DNA from: an uncultured Selenomonadaceae bacterium
Lineage (GTDB): Bacteria; Bacillota; Negativicutes; Selenomonadales; Selenomonadaceae
Direction of reading: 5' to 3'
NCBI GenBank assembly: GCA_905236145.1
Contig: CAJOOE010000144.1
Location: 1-15,880 of the forward strand
Length of the DNA stretch: 15,880 nt
The position numbers and the translations under genes were made by a program. Below the pieces are notes generated by a model. It searched no databases. It was not told where the DNA came from and worked only from the letters and a program-made list of their open reading frames with translations. Shown piece after piece: positions 1 through 8,420 of the stretch; the first letter of the stretch is position 1, and every line of letters begins with the position of its first letter.

Positions 1-537
1 AAATTGCAGGAACGTCTTGCAAAACTTTCCGGCGGCGTTGCCGTTATCGAAATCGGTGCGGCTACCGAAGTCGAAATGAAAGAAAAGAAACTTCGCATAG
101 AGGACGCTCTCAACGCGACCCGTGCGGCTGTTGAAGAAGGCATTGTCGCAGGCGGCGGCACAACCTTTATCGACATTCTTCCGGTGCTTGACGAAGTTAA
201 GCTTGACGGCGATGCAAAAGTCGGTGTCGAAATCGTCAAACGTGCGATTGAAGAGCCTGTTCGTCAGATTGCGAACAATGCCGGCGAAGAAGGCAGCGTT
301 GTTGTCGAGGCAGTCAAGAAGGCGGGCAAAGGCGTAGGTTTCAACGCTCTCACCAACGAATATGTCGATATGATTAAAGCGGGTATCGTGGATCCGGCGA
401 AAGTCACCCGTTCCGCTCTTCAAAATGCTGCATCAATCGCGGCTATGGTTCTCACGACCGAAACTTTGGTCGCCGACAAACCCGAGCCGACTCCTCCGGT
501 TCCTCCGATGGGCGGCGGTATGCCGGGCATGATGTAA
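1..537 (+). CDS. groL: 60 kDa chaperonin GroEL, C-terminal part (5' truncated by window)
   Basis: This is the last 178 residues of GroEL, the ATP-driven cytosolic double-ring folding chaperone. The frame is open from base 1. By alignment from memory with E. coli GroEL the first residue corresponds to about residue 364, so the apical domain and N-terminal half lie outside. Visible landmarks are KLQERLAKLSGG, the EDALNATR segment carrying the catalytic Asp (E. coli D398, here residue 35), VAGGG, and DPAKVTRSALQNAAS with the nucleotide-contacting Asp (E. coli D495). The tail is PPMGGGMPGMM, the usual Gly/Met-rich end. Leu is mostly CTT/CTC here and TTG in the next gene, as expected for a highly expressed gene. 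groES is presumably upstream, out of view. A hairpin terminator follows the stop. The family call is secure. Confidence 0.98.
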   Translation, partial: KLQERLAKLSGGVAVIEIGAATEVEMKEKKLRIEDALNATRAAVEEGIVAGGGTTFIDILPVLDEVKLDGDAKVGVEIVKRAIEEPVRQIANNAGEEGSVVVEAVKKAGKGVGFNALTNEYVDMIKAGIVDPAKVTRSALQNAASIAAMVLTTETLVADKPEPTPPVPPMGGGMPGMM

Positions 538-574
538 TTTAAGCGGATATTTACAAACCGAAATAAATATTTTT

Positions 575-612
575 CCCTTCCGGTCAATTTGACGGGGAGG
601 GATTTTTTTTTT
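575..612 (+). terminator. Intrinsic terminator of groL
   Basis: CCCTTCC (575-581) pairs with GGGGAGG/GGAGGG on the right arm, extended by GTCAA against TTGAC with one G-G mismatch. A run of ten T follows (603-612). It lies 38 nt after the groL stop, so the chaperonin operon ends here. The last two Ts also form the start of the TTGACA of the next promoter. Confidence 0.88.
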
Positions 613-640
613 GACAGAGTGAAATCGTTGCAAATTTTAT
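611..640 (+). promoter_or_regulatory. Putative sigma-70 promoter for TRAP permease-era
   Basis: TTGACA (611-616), 18-nt spacer, TTTTAT (635-640). A second overlapping candidate is TTGCAA (628-633), 18 nt, CATAAT (652-657). Either would give a leader of about 50-70 nt before the ATG at 713. The -35 box abuts the groL terminator, so the downstream pair is probably independently transcribed. Assigned by eye; the -10 boxes are imperfect. Confidence 0.55.
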
Positions 641-712
641 TCAAAACTTTTCATAATCTTAATTTCGTGATAAAATGGCAAAAATATTTTTTGGCGAAAG
701 GCAGGACGATTT

Positions 713-2638
713 ATGACCGAAAAAACGACAATGAGCGGAGAAGAAGTTTTAAAAAAATATGATAAAGAATCGAATACAATGGAATATGTCGGCACGATGA
801 AAAAATTTGTTTCGGCACTCGCGATAAGTTTTTCAATATTCCAGCTTTACACTGCGACTTTCGGAGTATTGGACGCTCAACTGCAAAGAGCGGTTCACTT
901 GGGTTTCGGCTTGGCGTTGGCGTTTCTGCTCTACCCGACAAAAAAATCTTGGCGGCGTGACAAACTTCACCCGCTCGACGCATTTTTGGCAATCTTGGGA
1001 GCGGCTGCTCCGGCTTACATAATAATAATGTACCGCGAATTGATTTTGAGATCCGCACTTCCCACGCAGGAGGACGTTGTAACAGGGACGATCGGAATAT
1101 TGCTTGTCATAGAGGCGGCAAGGCGTGTTGTCGGTATTCCTATGGTCTGCGTTGTCTTGTTGTTTGTAACTTATGCCTTTGTCGGGCCATATATGCCGGG
1201 AGTTTTGGCACACAGAGGTCTGACTTTGGGGCAATTTGTTTCCCACGTCTGGTACACGACCGAAGGCGTTTTCGGAATACCGCTCGGAGTTTCTTCAACA
1301 TTTATATTTCTGTTCATACTTTTCGGAGCGTATTTGGAAAGCACCGGTTTGGGAAAATTTTTTATAGATATTGCAAACGCGATAGCCGGTTGGGCAAGCG
1401 GCGGTCCGGCAAAAGTTGCCGTACTTTCAAGCGGCTTGATGGGAACGGTTTCCGGCTCTTCCGTCGCAAATGTCGTCGGCACCGGGTCACTCACAATACC
1501 GATGATGAAGAAGTTGGGCTATCACAAAAATTTTGCGGGTGCGGTTGAGGCGGCGGCATCTACCGGCGGACAGCTTATGCCTCCGGTAATGGGAGCGGCG
1601 GCGTTTTTAATGGCTGAATTTGTCGGCGTGCCTTACGTCGAAATAGTTCAAGCGGCAGTTATTCCGGCTTTTCTGTACTTTACCGGCGTATGGCTCGGAG
1701 TGCATTTTGAGGCAAAACGCGGGAATTTGAAAGGCGTCCCCCGCGATCAACTGCCGAAATTTTTTACAATCTTGAGAGAACGGGGACATTTGTCAATTCC
1801 CCTGCTTGTAACGGTTTATTTGCTTGTGAGCGGATATACTCCGATGAGGGCGGCGTTGATCGCGATTTTCCTTTCGATAATCGTTTCAAGTTTGAGAGCG
1901 TCAACAAGAATGAAACCGGCGGAAATTGTAAAAGGTCTTGAAACCGGAGCTAAAAGCGTTTTGGGAGTTTTGGTTGCCTGTGCGGCGGCGGGAATAATTA
2001 TCGGAGTCGTGACAAAAACCGGCGTGGGTTTGAAAATGGCATCGGGACTTTTGGACTTGTCCGGCGGAATGTTGTTGCCGAGTATGTTTTTCACAATGTT
2101 GACGGCAATCGTCTTGGGTATGGGCGTACCCACAACCGCAAACTATGTAATAACTTCCACGATAGCCGCACCGGCTCTGATACAAATGGGCGTACCGATT
2201 TTGGCGGCACATATGTTTGTATTTTACTTCGGAATAATCGCGGACGTAACTCCTCCGGTAGCGTTGGCGGCTTATGCGGGTGCGGGAATTTCCGGCGGAA
2301 ACGCTTTAAAGACCGGAGTCAATGCGTCGAAATTGGCAATAGCGGCGTTTATAATTCCTTATATGTTCGTCATGAGTCCGGAACTTTTGATGACTGAAGG
2401 TTTTTCGACGGGACTTTTAATTTCGCTGGTCACGGCTTTCATGGGAATGATTGCGTTGAGTTCCTCGCTGATAGGATATTTAATCGCTCCGATGCCTTCG
2501 ATTCAGAGATTTGTTTTGTTTGCCGGCGGCTTGTTGATGATCAAGCCCGGATTGGAAACGGATATTGCCGGTATTGCAATTTTTGTGTTGATAGTTTTCC
2601 TGCAAATAAAAAGCGGGAGAGGTTCAAGTGAGGATTAA
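713..2638 (+). CDS. TRAP transporter permease, fused small and large membrane subunits (TAXI type)
   Basis: An inner-membrane secondary transporter of the TRAP family, which uses an ion gradient and a periplasmic binding protein to import substrates such as carboxylates. The 641 residues begin with about 30 hydrophilic residues. A DctQ-like part of about four membrane spans follows (roughly 32-155), with RAVHLGFGLALAFLLYP typical of TAXI fusions. The rest is a DctM-like large subunit carrying GTVSGSSVANVV (244-255), the STGGQLMPPVMGAAAF segment (about 283-298) and, in the second half, GMGVPTTANYV. This length and order match the 4TM/12TM fused permeases. The ATG has AAAGGCAGGA (697-706) 6 nt upstream. 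No TAXI solute-binding protein gene is present in the window, so the substrate cannot be named. The stop lies 16 nt before the era ATG, so the two are probably one transcript. Confidence 0.93.
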   Translation: MTEKTTMSGEEVLKKYDKESNTMEYVGTMKKFVSALAISFSIFQLYTATFGVLDAQLQRAVHLGFGLALAFLLYPTKKSWRRDKLHPLDAFLAILGAAAPAYIIIMYRELILRSALPTQEDVVTGTIGILLVIEAARRVVGIPMVCVVLLFVTYAFVGPYMPGVLAHRGLTLGQFVSHVWYTTEGVFGIPLGVSSTFIFLFILFGAYLESTGLGKFFIDIANAIAGWASGGPAKVAVLSSGLMGTVSGSSVANVVGTGSLTIPMMKKLGYHKNFAGAVEAAASTGGQLMPPVMGAAAFLMAEFVGVPYVEIVQAAVIPAFLYFTGVWLGVHFEAKRGNLKGVPRDQLPKFFTILRERGHLSIPLLVTVYLLVSGYTPMRAALIAIFLSIIVSSLRASTRMKPAEIVKGLETGAKSVLGVLVACAAAGIIIGVVTKTGVGLKMASGLLDLSGGMLLPSMFFTMLTAIVLGMGVPTTANYVITSTIAAPALIQMGVPILAAHMFVFYFGIIADVTPPVALAAYAGAGISGGNALKTGVNASKLAIAAFIIPYMFVMSPELLMTEGFSTGLLISLVTAFMGMIALSSSLIGYLIAPMPSIQRFVLFAGGLLMIKPGLETDIAGIAIFVLIVFLQIKSGRGSSED

Positions 2639-2654
2639 CCGGGAGGGAATTGTC

Positions 2655-3557
2655 ATGGAGGAGAAAAAATTCAGATCCGGCTTTATCGCGGTCATAGGCA
2701 GACCGAATGTCGGAAAATCCACGCTCGTAAACAAAATTATAGGACAGAAAATCGCAATTATGTCCGACAGACCGCAGACGACCCGGACAAGGATTCAGTG
2801 CATTTTGACGACGGAAAACACGCAATACATTTTTTTGGACACGCCGGGAATACACAAGCCGAAATTTAAACTCGGCGAATTTATGTTGAAGGCGGCGGAA
2901 GGGACGCTGAAGGAAGTTGACGCAATCTTTTTTGTCATTGACGCGACGGAAAAATTCGGCGGCGGCGAAAAATATATTTTGGAAAGACTTGCCGCGACGA
3001 CGAAACCGGTCATTTTAATCGTAAACAAAATTGACCTTCTGCCGGGACGCGACAAAATTTTGCCGATAATCGAAGAATATTCAAAGCGTTATAAATTTGC
3101 GGAAATCGTTCCCTTGAGTGCGGCGGACGGGACGAATGTCGAAACACTTTTGGAAGAGGCAAGAAAATTTCTGCCGGCGGGCCCGAAATATTATCCGGAG
3201 GAAATGGTCACGGATCAGCCGGAAAGATTGATTATCGCCGAACTTATCCGGGAAAAAATTTTGTATTTGACGGAGGACGAAGTGCCGCACTCCGTCGCGG
3301 TGGATTTGGAAGAAATGACGACAAGGGAAAACGGCACCGCTTATATCCGGGCGACGATTTACGTCGAAAGGGATTCGCAGAAAGGAATTTTAATCGGCAA
3401 GAAGGGAACACTTTTAAAAAGTATCGGGCAAAATTCGCGTCCGGAAATTGAAATGCTGCTCGGCAAAAAAGTTTTTCTCGACTTGTGGGTAAAAGTCAAA
3501 AAGGATTGGAGGAAGTCGGCGGGAGCCTTGAGAAATTTGGGACTCGGCGGCGAATGA
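2655..3557 (+). CDS. era: GTPase Era
   Basis: Era is an essential GTPase that binds the 3' end of 16S rRNA during 30S subunit maturation. The 300-residue reading has the full family layout. G1 is GRPNVGKS (15-22), the effector loop has TTRTR (42-46), G3 is DTPG (62-65), G4 is NKID (124-127) and G5 is SAA (155-157). A C-terminal KH RNA-binding domain carries the GKKG loop (248-251), and KDWR lies near the end. The ATG at 2655 is chosen because GGGAGGG (2641-2647) sits 7 nt upstream. An in-frame GTG at 2628 would overlap the preceding gene and add nine unconserved residues. It follows the TRAP permease without a terminator and ends 3 nt from the convergent priA stop. Confidence 0.97.
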   Translation: MEEKKFRSGFIAVIGRPNVGKSTLVNKIIGQKIAIMSDRPQTTRTRIQCILTTENTQYIFLDTPGIHKPKFKLGEFMLKAAEGTLKEVDAIFFVIDATEKFGGGEKYILERLAATTKPVILIVNKIDLLPGRDKILPIIEEYSKRYKFAEIVPLSAADGTNVETLLEEARKFLPAGPKYYPEEMVTDQPERLIIAELIREKILYLTEDEVPHSVAVDLEEMTTRENGTAYIRATIYVERDSQKGILIGKKGTLLKSIGQNSRPEIEMLLGKKVFLDLWVKVKKDWRKSAGALRNLGLGGE

Positions 3558-3560
3558 ATT

Positions 3561-5756
3561 TCAATCCGTCGAAATCGGATCTATGTCAATCAAAACGTCG
3601 TTGCGTTTTTGCAAATCGTGTTCAATCATTATCCGGCGTACTTCGTTCAAATCTTCGGTCTTAATGACAAGCAAAAATCTGAACTCGCCGCGATAATTGG
3701 CAATCATGGCGGGGACAGGACCTCTGACTTCGTGGCGTTTTTCGGAAAATGAAAATTCGGCTTTCAAAATGTTCGCGGTATTTTCTGCGGACATTTTTGC
3801 TTTTTCTTCGTCGGTATTTCGGAAAATCAATTTGACCAATCGGCTGAAAGGCGGGAAGAAAAGTTCTTTGCGTCCGGGCAATTCGCTTTTGAAAAATCCT
3901 TCATAATCTTGCCGGCAACCGAAAACAACCGCCGGAGCCTCGACTTCATAAGCCTGAACGATGACTTTTCCGGGAATGTCTGCCCTTCCCGCTCTGCCGG
4001 CGGCTTGAGTTATCAGCATAAAGCACTGCTCCGCCGCCCGGAAATTGGGAATGTTTAAAGATGCGTCCGCACTCAAAATCCCGACGGCGGTAACATTTTG
4101 AATGTCGTGTCCCTTCGCGACCATTTGAGTGCCGAACAAAATATCAAATTCCTTCCGCTCGAACGCCGACAAAATTTTTCGGTGGCCGAATTTTTGGGCG
4201 GTCGTATCCCTGTCCATTCTCAAAACTCTCGCGTCCGGCATATCCGTTTTTAAAAACTGCTCCAACTTCTGCGTCCCCGTCCCGAAAAATTTTATATACT
4301 TACTCCCGCAGTTCGGACAAATTTTCGGCGTACTTTGTTCAATATCGCAGTGATGACATTTCAAAGAGCCGTCTGCGTGGTAAGTCATTGAAAGCCCGCA
4401 ATCCGGACATCTTATGACTTCCCCGCACTCCCGGCACATCACAAAAGTCGAATAGCCGCGACGATTCAAAAGCAAGATAGCCTGCCCGCCGCTTTTCAAA
4501 GTTTCGGCAAGTAATTTTTTCAAACTCCGGCTTAAAACGCTCCTGTTGCCGTCCTTCAATTCTTTCCTCATATCGACACATTCGACTGTCGGCAAAGGTT
4601 GATTCAAAGCCCGGTGAGGAAGATTCAAATAAAAGAGTTCGCCGGAAATTTTCGCCCGGTAATAAGTTTCAAGACTCGGCGTGGCGGAACCGAAAATTAT
4701 TGCGGCGTTGTGAACCCGTGCAAATTCTTCCGCGATAATCCTTGCGTGATATCGGGGAGATTCGTCCTGCTTGTAAGAAAAATCCTGCTCCTCGTCCATT
4801 ACAATCAAGCCCAAATTGTCAATCGGAGTAAACAGAGCCGACCTCGCTCCGATTACCACGCCCGATTCACCGTTGCGGATTTTGTGAAAAGCGTCGCTGC
4901 GTTCGTCAATACTCAGCCGGCTGTGAATAACGGTCAAGTCCGGAAAATACGCCTTGAAATTTCTGACGGTTTGTGCGGTCAACGAAATTTCCGGGACAAG
5001 GATTATAACCCGCCGTCCGGATTTTCTTACACTCTTTGCAATCTCGATATAAACTTGCGTCTTGCCGGAGCCGGTCACGCCGTGCAGAAGAAATCCCCCG
5101 AATTTTTTCTCCGCGACAAATTTTTTCACGGTATCGACGGCGGCAAGCTGATCCTCATTTAAATCAAAATTGTTTTTCTTACCGGGAAAATTTGCGTAGC
5201 TGTCGCGAAAAATTCTGCGGCGGGAAATTTCTATGTAACCGCCTTGTTCAAGGTCTTTGACGGTCTTTGAAGAAAATTTTTCCGCTCGAATTTCGTTTAA
5301 AGAAACTTCACCCCTGCCGCTCAAAAAATTCAGCAACTTCAGCCGGGCGGGACTTCTCTTGAACTCCTCCGGTGAAAACGGGCGAATAAGTTTTGCATAT
5401 TCCTCGAATTTCGGAGAGATTTTTTTTCCGCTCTTTCCCGGCATAAAAAGCGACATCGCTTGAGCCAAAGGGCAGAGGTAAAATTCGGCAAGCCGGGTTG
5501 CCGCCGTTATCATTTCGGGGGTGAACCAAGCCTCATCGTCAATCACGTCCGAAATTTCTTTCAACTCGAAATCAAAATCCGGGTTTTCGACTTCCCGGAC
5601 ATTCATCACAAAGCCGTCAATTTTTTTCCTGCCGCCGAAAGGGACGATTACCCGCCAGCCCGCCGACAGAAATTTCAGTTTCTCCGGCACTTTGTATGTG
5701 TAAGTTTGATCTATACTTTTTACCTGCACATTTGCACAGACTTCCGCAATCAACAT
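3561..5756 (-). CDS. priA: Primosomal protein N' (replication restart helicase PriA)
   Basis: PriA is a superfamily 2 3'-to-5' helicase that recognises stalled forks and reloads the replicative helicase. All expected parts are visible in 731 residues. An N-terminal 3'-DNA-binding domain is followed by Walker A GVTGSGKT (226-233), box II DEEQ (321-324), SAT (357-359), and eight zinc-binding Cys in four CxxC pairs (441/444, 450/453, 467/470, 480/483). GTQMVAKGHD (542-551) and QAAGRAGR (584-591) follow. Box II has Gln in place of the more usual His. The ATG at 5756 is preceded by AAAGGA about 12 nt away, a rather long spacing. A promoter lies at 5809-5837. There is no terminator between it and the convergent era. 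Confidence 0.97.
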   Translation of the reverse strand: MLIAEVCANVQVKSIDQTYTYKVPEKLKFLSAGWRVIVPFGGRKKIDGFVMNVREVENPDFDFELKEISDVIDDEAWFTPEMITAATRLAEFYLCPLAQAMSLFMPGKSGKKISPKFEEYAKLIRPFSPEEFKRSPARLKLLNFLSGRGEVSLNEIRAEKFSSKTVKDLEQGGYIEISRRRIFRDSYANFPGKKNNFDLNEDQLAAVDTVKKFVAEKKFGGFLLHGVTGSGKTQVYIEIAKSVRKSGRRVIILVPEISLTAQTVRNFKAYFPDLTVIHSRLSIDERSDAFHKIRNGESGVVIGARSALFTPIDNLGLIVMDEEQDFSYKQDESPRYHARIIAEEFARVHNAAIIFGSATPSLETYYRAKISGELFYLNLPHRALNQPLPTVECVDMRKELKDGNRSVLSRSLKKLLAETLKSGGQAILLLNRRGYSTFVMCRECGEVIRCPDCGLSMTYHADGSLKCHHCDIEQSTPKICPNCGSKYIKFFGTGTQKLEQFLKTDMPDARVLRMDRDTTAQKFGHRKILSAFERKEFDILFGTQMVAKGHDIQNVTAVGILSADASLNIPNFRAAEQCFMLITQAAGRAGRADIPGKVIVQAYEVEAPAVVFGCRQDYEGFFKSELPGRKELFFPPFSRLVKLIFRNTDEEKAKMSAENTANILKAEFSFSEKRHEVRGPVPAMIANYRGEFRFLLVIKTEDLNEVRRIMIEHDLQKRNDVLIDIDPISTD

Positions 5757-5808
5757 TTAAATTCAATCATCCTTTGAAAAAAATTTTTTTCCGGAACTTC
5801 CGGATTTT

Positions 5809-5837
5809 ATTCTACACCGAACGAAATTCAAAGTAAA
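5809..5837 (-). promoter_or_regulatory. Putative sigma-70 promoter of priA
   Basis: On the minus strand, TTTACT (5837-5832), a 17-nt spacer, then TAGAAT (5814-5809), ending 52 nt before the priA ATG. Downstream in the leader are a perfect inverted repeat CCGGAA-C-TTCCGG (5791-5803) and an A7/T7 tract. Assigned by eye. Confidence 0.5.
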
Positions 5838-5856
5838 GCCGGCGGCAGGATATTCA
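5827..5856 (+). promoter_or_regulatory. Weak candidate promoter of the glycosyltransferase
   Basis: TTCAAA (5827-5832), an 18-nt spacer, TATTCA (5851-5856), about 50 nt before the GTG start. It overlaps the divergent priA promoter, so the two could compete. Both boxes deviate from consensus. Confidence 0.3.
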
Positions 5857-5907
5857 AGTCGGACGGGCGAATAAAAATCAAAAATGTAGAAGTCGGAGGT
5901 ATGAATC

Positions 5908-7008
5908 GTGGCGAAATTAAAAAAGAAGTCGTCCGGTAAAGAGCCGGAAATTCAAAGAAAAATTTCCGTGATAATTTCAATGTACAACACGGAAAGTTAT
6001 ATTGAGGAGTGTTTGCAATCCCTGCTGGATCAAACTTTTCAAGATTTTGAAGTCATAATCGCGGACGATTTGTCAACCGACAATTCGGTTGCGGTCGCGG
6101 AAAAAATGATTTCAAAATTTGACGGCAGATTAAAAATTTTGCGAATGATGAGAAACAGCGGCCGTCCGGGTATTCCTCGAAACTTCGCTTTAAAACAGGC
6201 TCGCGGCGAATACATTTATTTTTTGGACAGCGACGATTTTTTGGACACGGACACTTTTGAAAATCTTTACAAAGTCGCAAAAGATTTTGATGCGGACGTC
6301 GTTCATTGCGAAAGGTATTATCGGTACATTGAGGAAGAGGACAGGACGATCATAGAAACTTTTCAACTCGGCGGAATCGTTCAAGAGCCGACTTTGGAAA
6401 CTTACGACATTACCGACAGGATCAAACGTCTGACCGAAAAAAAATTTTTGTGGTGGGGTTGCAACAAACTTTTCCGCCGCGAAATGATAAACAAATACAA
6501 TATCAAATTTCCGAATATGACCAGCTTTGAAGACTTGATTTTTGTATTTATGAGTCTTTCCGTCGCAAAAAATTATGTTCGCGTTCCCTTTCTCGGCTAC
6601 CATTACAGAATACGCAACGGATCACTTTCAAACAAAGTCAGAGATTCTTGGGAAATTGCCCGGAATATGATTGAGGCGGTAAAGGTTATCGAAAAATTTT
6701 CCGCAAAAGTCGATTTTCTCGCCGAAAATCCGATTTGCAAGTATATGATTATCGACTTTTTCGCCGGGACGCGGCTGAATATTATGGGCAACAAAATTTT
6801 TGCATTGGAGAGATTGCAGCCTTTTGCCGTCTATGATTTTGTAAGGAAACATATTTTTTCCGTCAATCCGGAAGAAAACGCCGATTTGACGGCATACCTT
6901 TTTACGCAGGGAAGTTTGCTGAAACTTTACAACGGCATTTTGGAAAATGAAATTTCGGAATTGAAACAAAAAATTTCGGAACTTGAGGAGAAAGAGAGCG
7001 AAAGCTGA
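5908..7008 (+). CDS. Glycosyltransferase family 2 with C-terminal coiled coil
   Basis: Predicted cytoplasmic GT-A fold enzyme that transfers a sugar from a nucleotide-sugar donor; donor and acceptor are unknown. Of 366 residues, about 19-230 form the GT2 core. It has ISVIISMYN (19-27), the nucleotide-binding ADD (52-54), GIPRNFALKQARGEYI (88-103) and the metal-binding DSDD (107-110). The middle and C-terminal region is less familiar. The last 25 residues (LENEISELKQKISELEEKE) show a Leu/Ile heptad pattern and likely form a short coiled coil, perhaps for oligomerisation. The N-terminus is lysine-rich without a signal peptide or membrane span. The GTG start is set by GGAGG (5895-5899) 8 nt upstream; an ATG at 5901 is out of frame. 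It converges with a SAM methyltransferase, so a role in surface glycan or glycoprotein synthesis is plausible but unproven. Confidence 0.88.
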   Translation: MAKLKKKSSGKEPEIQRKISVIISMYNTESYIEECLQSLLDQTFQDFEVIIADDLSTDNSVAVAEKMISKFDGRLKILRMMRNSGRPGIPRNFALKQARGEYIYFLDSDDFLDTDTFENLYKVAKDFDADVVHCERYYRYIEEEDRTIIETFQLGGIVQEPTLETYDITDRIKRLTEKKFLWWGCNKLFRREMINKYNIKFPNMTSFEDLIFVFMSLSVAKNYVRVPFLGYHYRIRNGSLSNKVRDSWEIARNMIEAVKVIEKFSAKVDFLAENPICKYMIIDFFAGTRLNIMGNKIFALERLQPFAVYDFVRKHIFSVNPEENADLTAYLFTQGSLLKLYNGILENEISELKQKISELEEKESES

Positions 7009-7059
7009 AAGATTTTTCACCCGCACTCCGGAAAACCGCTGCACGGGCATTTTGTAACA

Positions 7060-7100
7060 AATGCCGAGAATTTCAAATTTCTGAAACTCTCGGCATTTTC
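7060..7100. terminator. Bidirectional hairpin terminator between glycosyltransferase and methyltransferase
   Basis: AATGCCGAGA (7060-7069) and TCTCGGCATT (7088-7097) form a perfect 10-bp stem, extended inside by TTTCA against TGAAA. Short T-rich runs follow in both directions (TTTTCTCG on plus, TGTTACAAAATG on minus). It lies between convergent genes and probably ends both transcripts. Confidence 0.8.
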
Positions 7101-7111
7101 TCGAAAAAAAT

Positions 7112-8395
7112 TCAACGCTTAATCAAAATACAACTGCCCTTAATCATAGCAATAAATTCCGTCGCCATGCCGACCCTCGTGATTAAATTGCTCAATGCGT
7201 CGTTGAAAGCGTCCGGGCGTTTACTCATTACGACTCTTGCCACCCGCTCGCAAACATCGTAAGCACTTATTTTTATGTCGTTGAAACCGGGAAACAAATC
7301 CGGATTGACGGAAGTTTCCATATCTTCCATTATGAAAATTCCGCCGCTCGGCAACGCGGGAAAGAGAGTAAACAGCGATTTAAGCTGATGGCTCCAAATA
7401 TGCGAGGCATCGTCGATAATAATTTCCGCTCCGATAGGTATAAGTTTCTTTAAATTTTCTTCCGAAGACAAATCCGCAATTTCCACATGAATACGCTCTT
7501 CCTCAAATTTCGCACAGCGGGGATCAATATCGACTCCGAAAATTTCGGCGTTGGGAAAATATCTTTTCCACATACGCAAACTGCCGCCGTCGAAAATTCC
7601 GAGTTCAAGAATTTTGAAAGTCCGGTCCTTGAATTTCTGCAGGACAAATTCATACTTATCCAGATAATTATGTTCGACTTTATCGGTCGGCTCTATTTCC
7701 GCGACTTTTGAAAGCTCCGTGTATTCGCGGAAAAATCCGAGATTTTTGCCTTGTGATGCCGGAATTTTCTTTCCGACGCGACAGTTGAAAAAATTTTCCT
7801 CCCCGTCCGGAGTAAATTTTTTCGCACTCTTTTTGAAAGTCATCAGGATAAATTCTTTTTCCGAAAAACTTAACGACTTGAAATTTTTGTCCGCTTTGAA
7901 GAAATCTTCAATATCGTGATCCGAATATCTCCAGTTGTCCTCAAAAAAATCAAGTCTGTATTTCGTCCCCAATTCCGCCGAAGTTCTGAAGAAAAGTATA
8001 ATTTGCCCGTTCTCCGCCGATAAATTTCTCACGGCTTGCAAGGCTGTAACCGGATTTTGAACTTTTTCCAAACCTTCCAAAACAATTACGATTTCAAATT
8101 TTTCTTTCAAGTCCGGATTTTCCGCAAGTTCTTCAAATTCGGCGACGTAATCGCAAACAATGTCGATTGAGCTGACCTGTTGAGGAATTGCCGCAGTCTT
8201 GCCGGATTTCGCACCGAATTTTAACGCCAAATTTTTTATGCAGTCGGCTGCATAAATCCCGGCGGGATCATCATCGGAAACAAATTTTGTCGTAAAGCCG
8301 CCGATAACCAAAACATTTTTGTTTTTGAATTTCTTCAAATCCGGAAAGCCGGCGGTGATTGAATTGAGAACATGCAATAAAGGTGGCGTTGTCAT
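7112..8395 (-). CDS. Two-domain class I SAM-dependent methyltransferase
   Basis: A 427-residue protein with two Rossmann-like halves. The C-terminal half (about 240-427) looks active. ILELGIFDGGS (262-272) is the SAM-binding motif I, VDIDP (288-292) has the acidic ribose-contact residue, and IIDDASH (326-332) and MEDME (356-360) follow. The HNYLDKYEFVLQKF start and SLRMWKRYFP resemble the macrocin/mycinamicin sugar O-methyltransferase group, an identification from memory. The N-terminal half (about 25-195) resembles a second methyltransferase fold (VLEGLEKVQNPVTALQAV at 105-122) but its motif I is degenerate (VLVIGGFTT, 28-36). There is no signal peptide, so it should act in the cytoplasm. 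GGGAGG lies 8 nt before the ATG. It follows the autotransporter on the same strand. Target unknown; a sugar hydroxyl is the best guess. Confidence 0.85.
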   Translation of the reverse strand: MTTPPLLHVLNSITAGFPDLKKFKNKNVLVIGGFTTKFVSDDDPAGIYAADCIKNLALKFGAKSGKTAAIPQQVSSIDIVCDYVAEFEELAENPDLKEKFEIVIVLEGLEKVQNPVTALQAVRNLSAENGQIILFFRTSAELGTKYRLDFFEDNWRYSDHDIEDFFKADKNFKSLSFSEKEFILMTFKKSAKKFTPDGEENFFNCRVGKKIPASQGKNLGFFREYTELSKVAEIEPTDKVEHNYLDKYEFVLQKFKDRTFKILELGIFDGGSLRMWKRYFPNAEIFGVDIDPRCAKFEEERIHVEIADLSSEENLKKLIPIGAEIIIDDASHIWSHQLKSLFTLFPALPSGGIFIMEDMETSVNPDLFPGFNDIKISAYDVCERVARVVMSKRPDAFNDALSNLITRVGMATEFIAMIKGSCILIKR

Positions 8396-8420
8396 TTGAA
8401 AAACCTCCCGATTAAATCTT

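Noticed and set aside
711..1058. Minus-strand ORF of 115 codons opposite the TRAP permease start
   Set aside because: Composition of a shadow frame, no recognisable motif, and it overlaps a secure gene.
2628..2654. Upstream GTG start for era, giving overlap with the TRAP gene
   Set aside because: The ATG at 2655 has GGGAGGG at proper spacing and gives the usual Era N-terminus.
4599..5162. Plus-strand ORF of 187 codons inside priA
   Set aside because: Antisense shadow of the well-conserved priA helicase core; no recognisable domain and no ribosome site.
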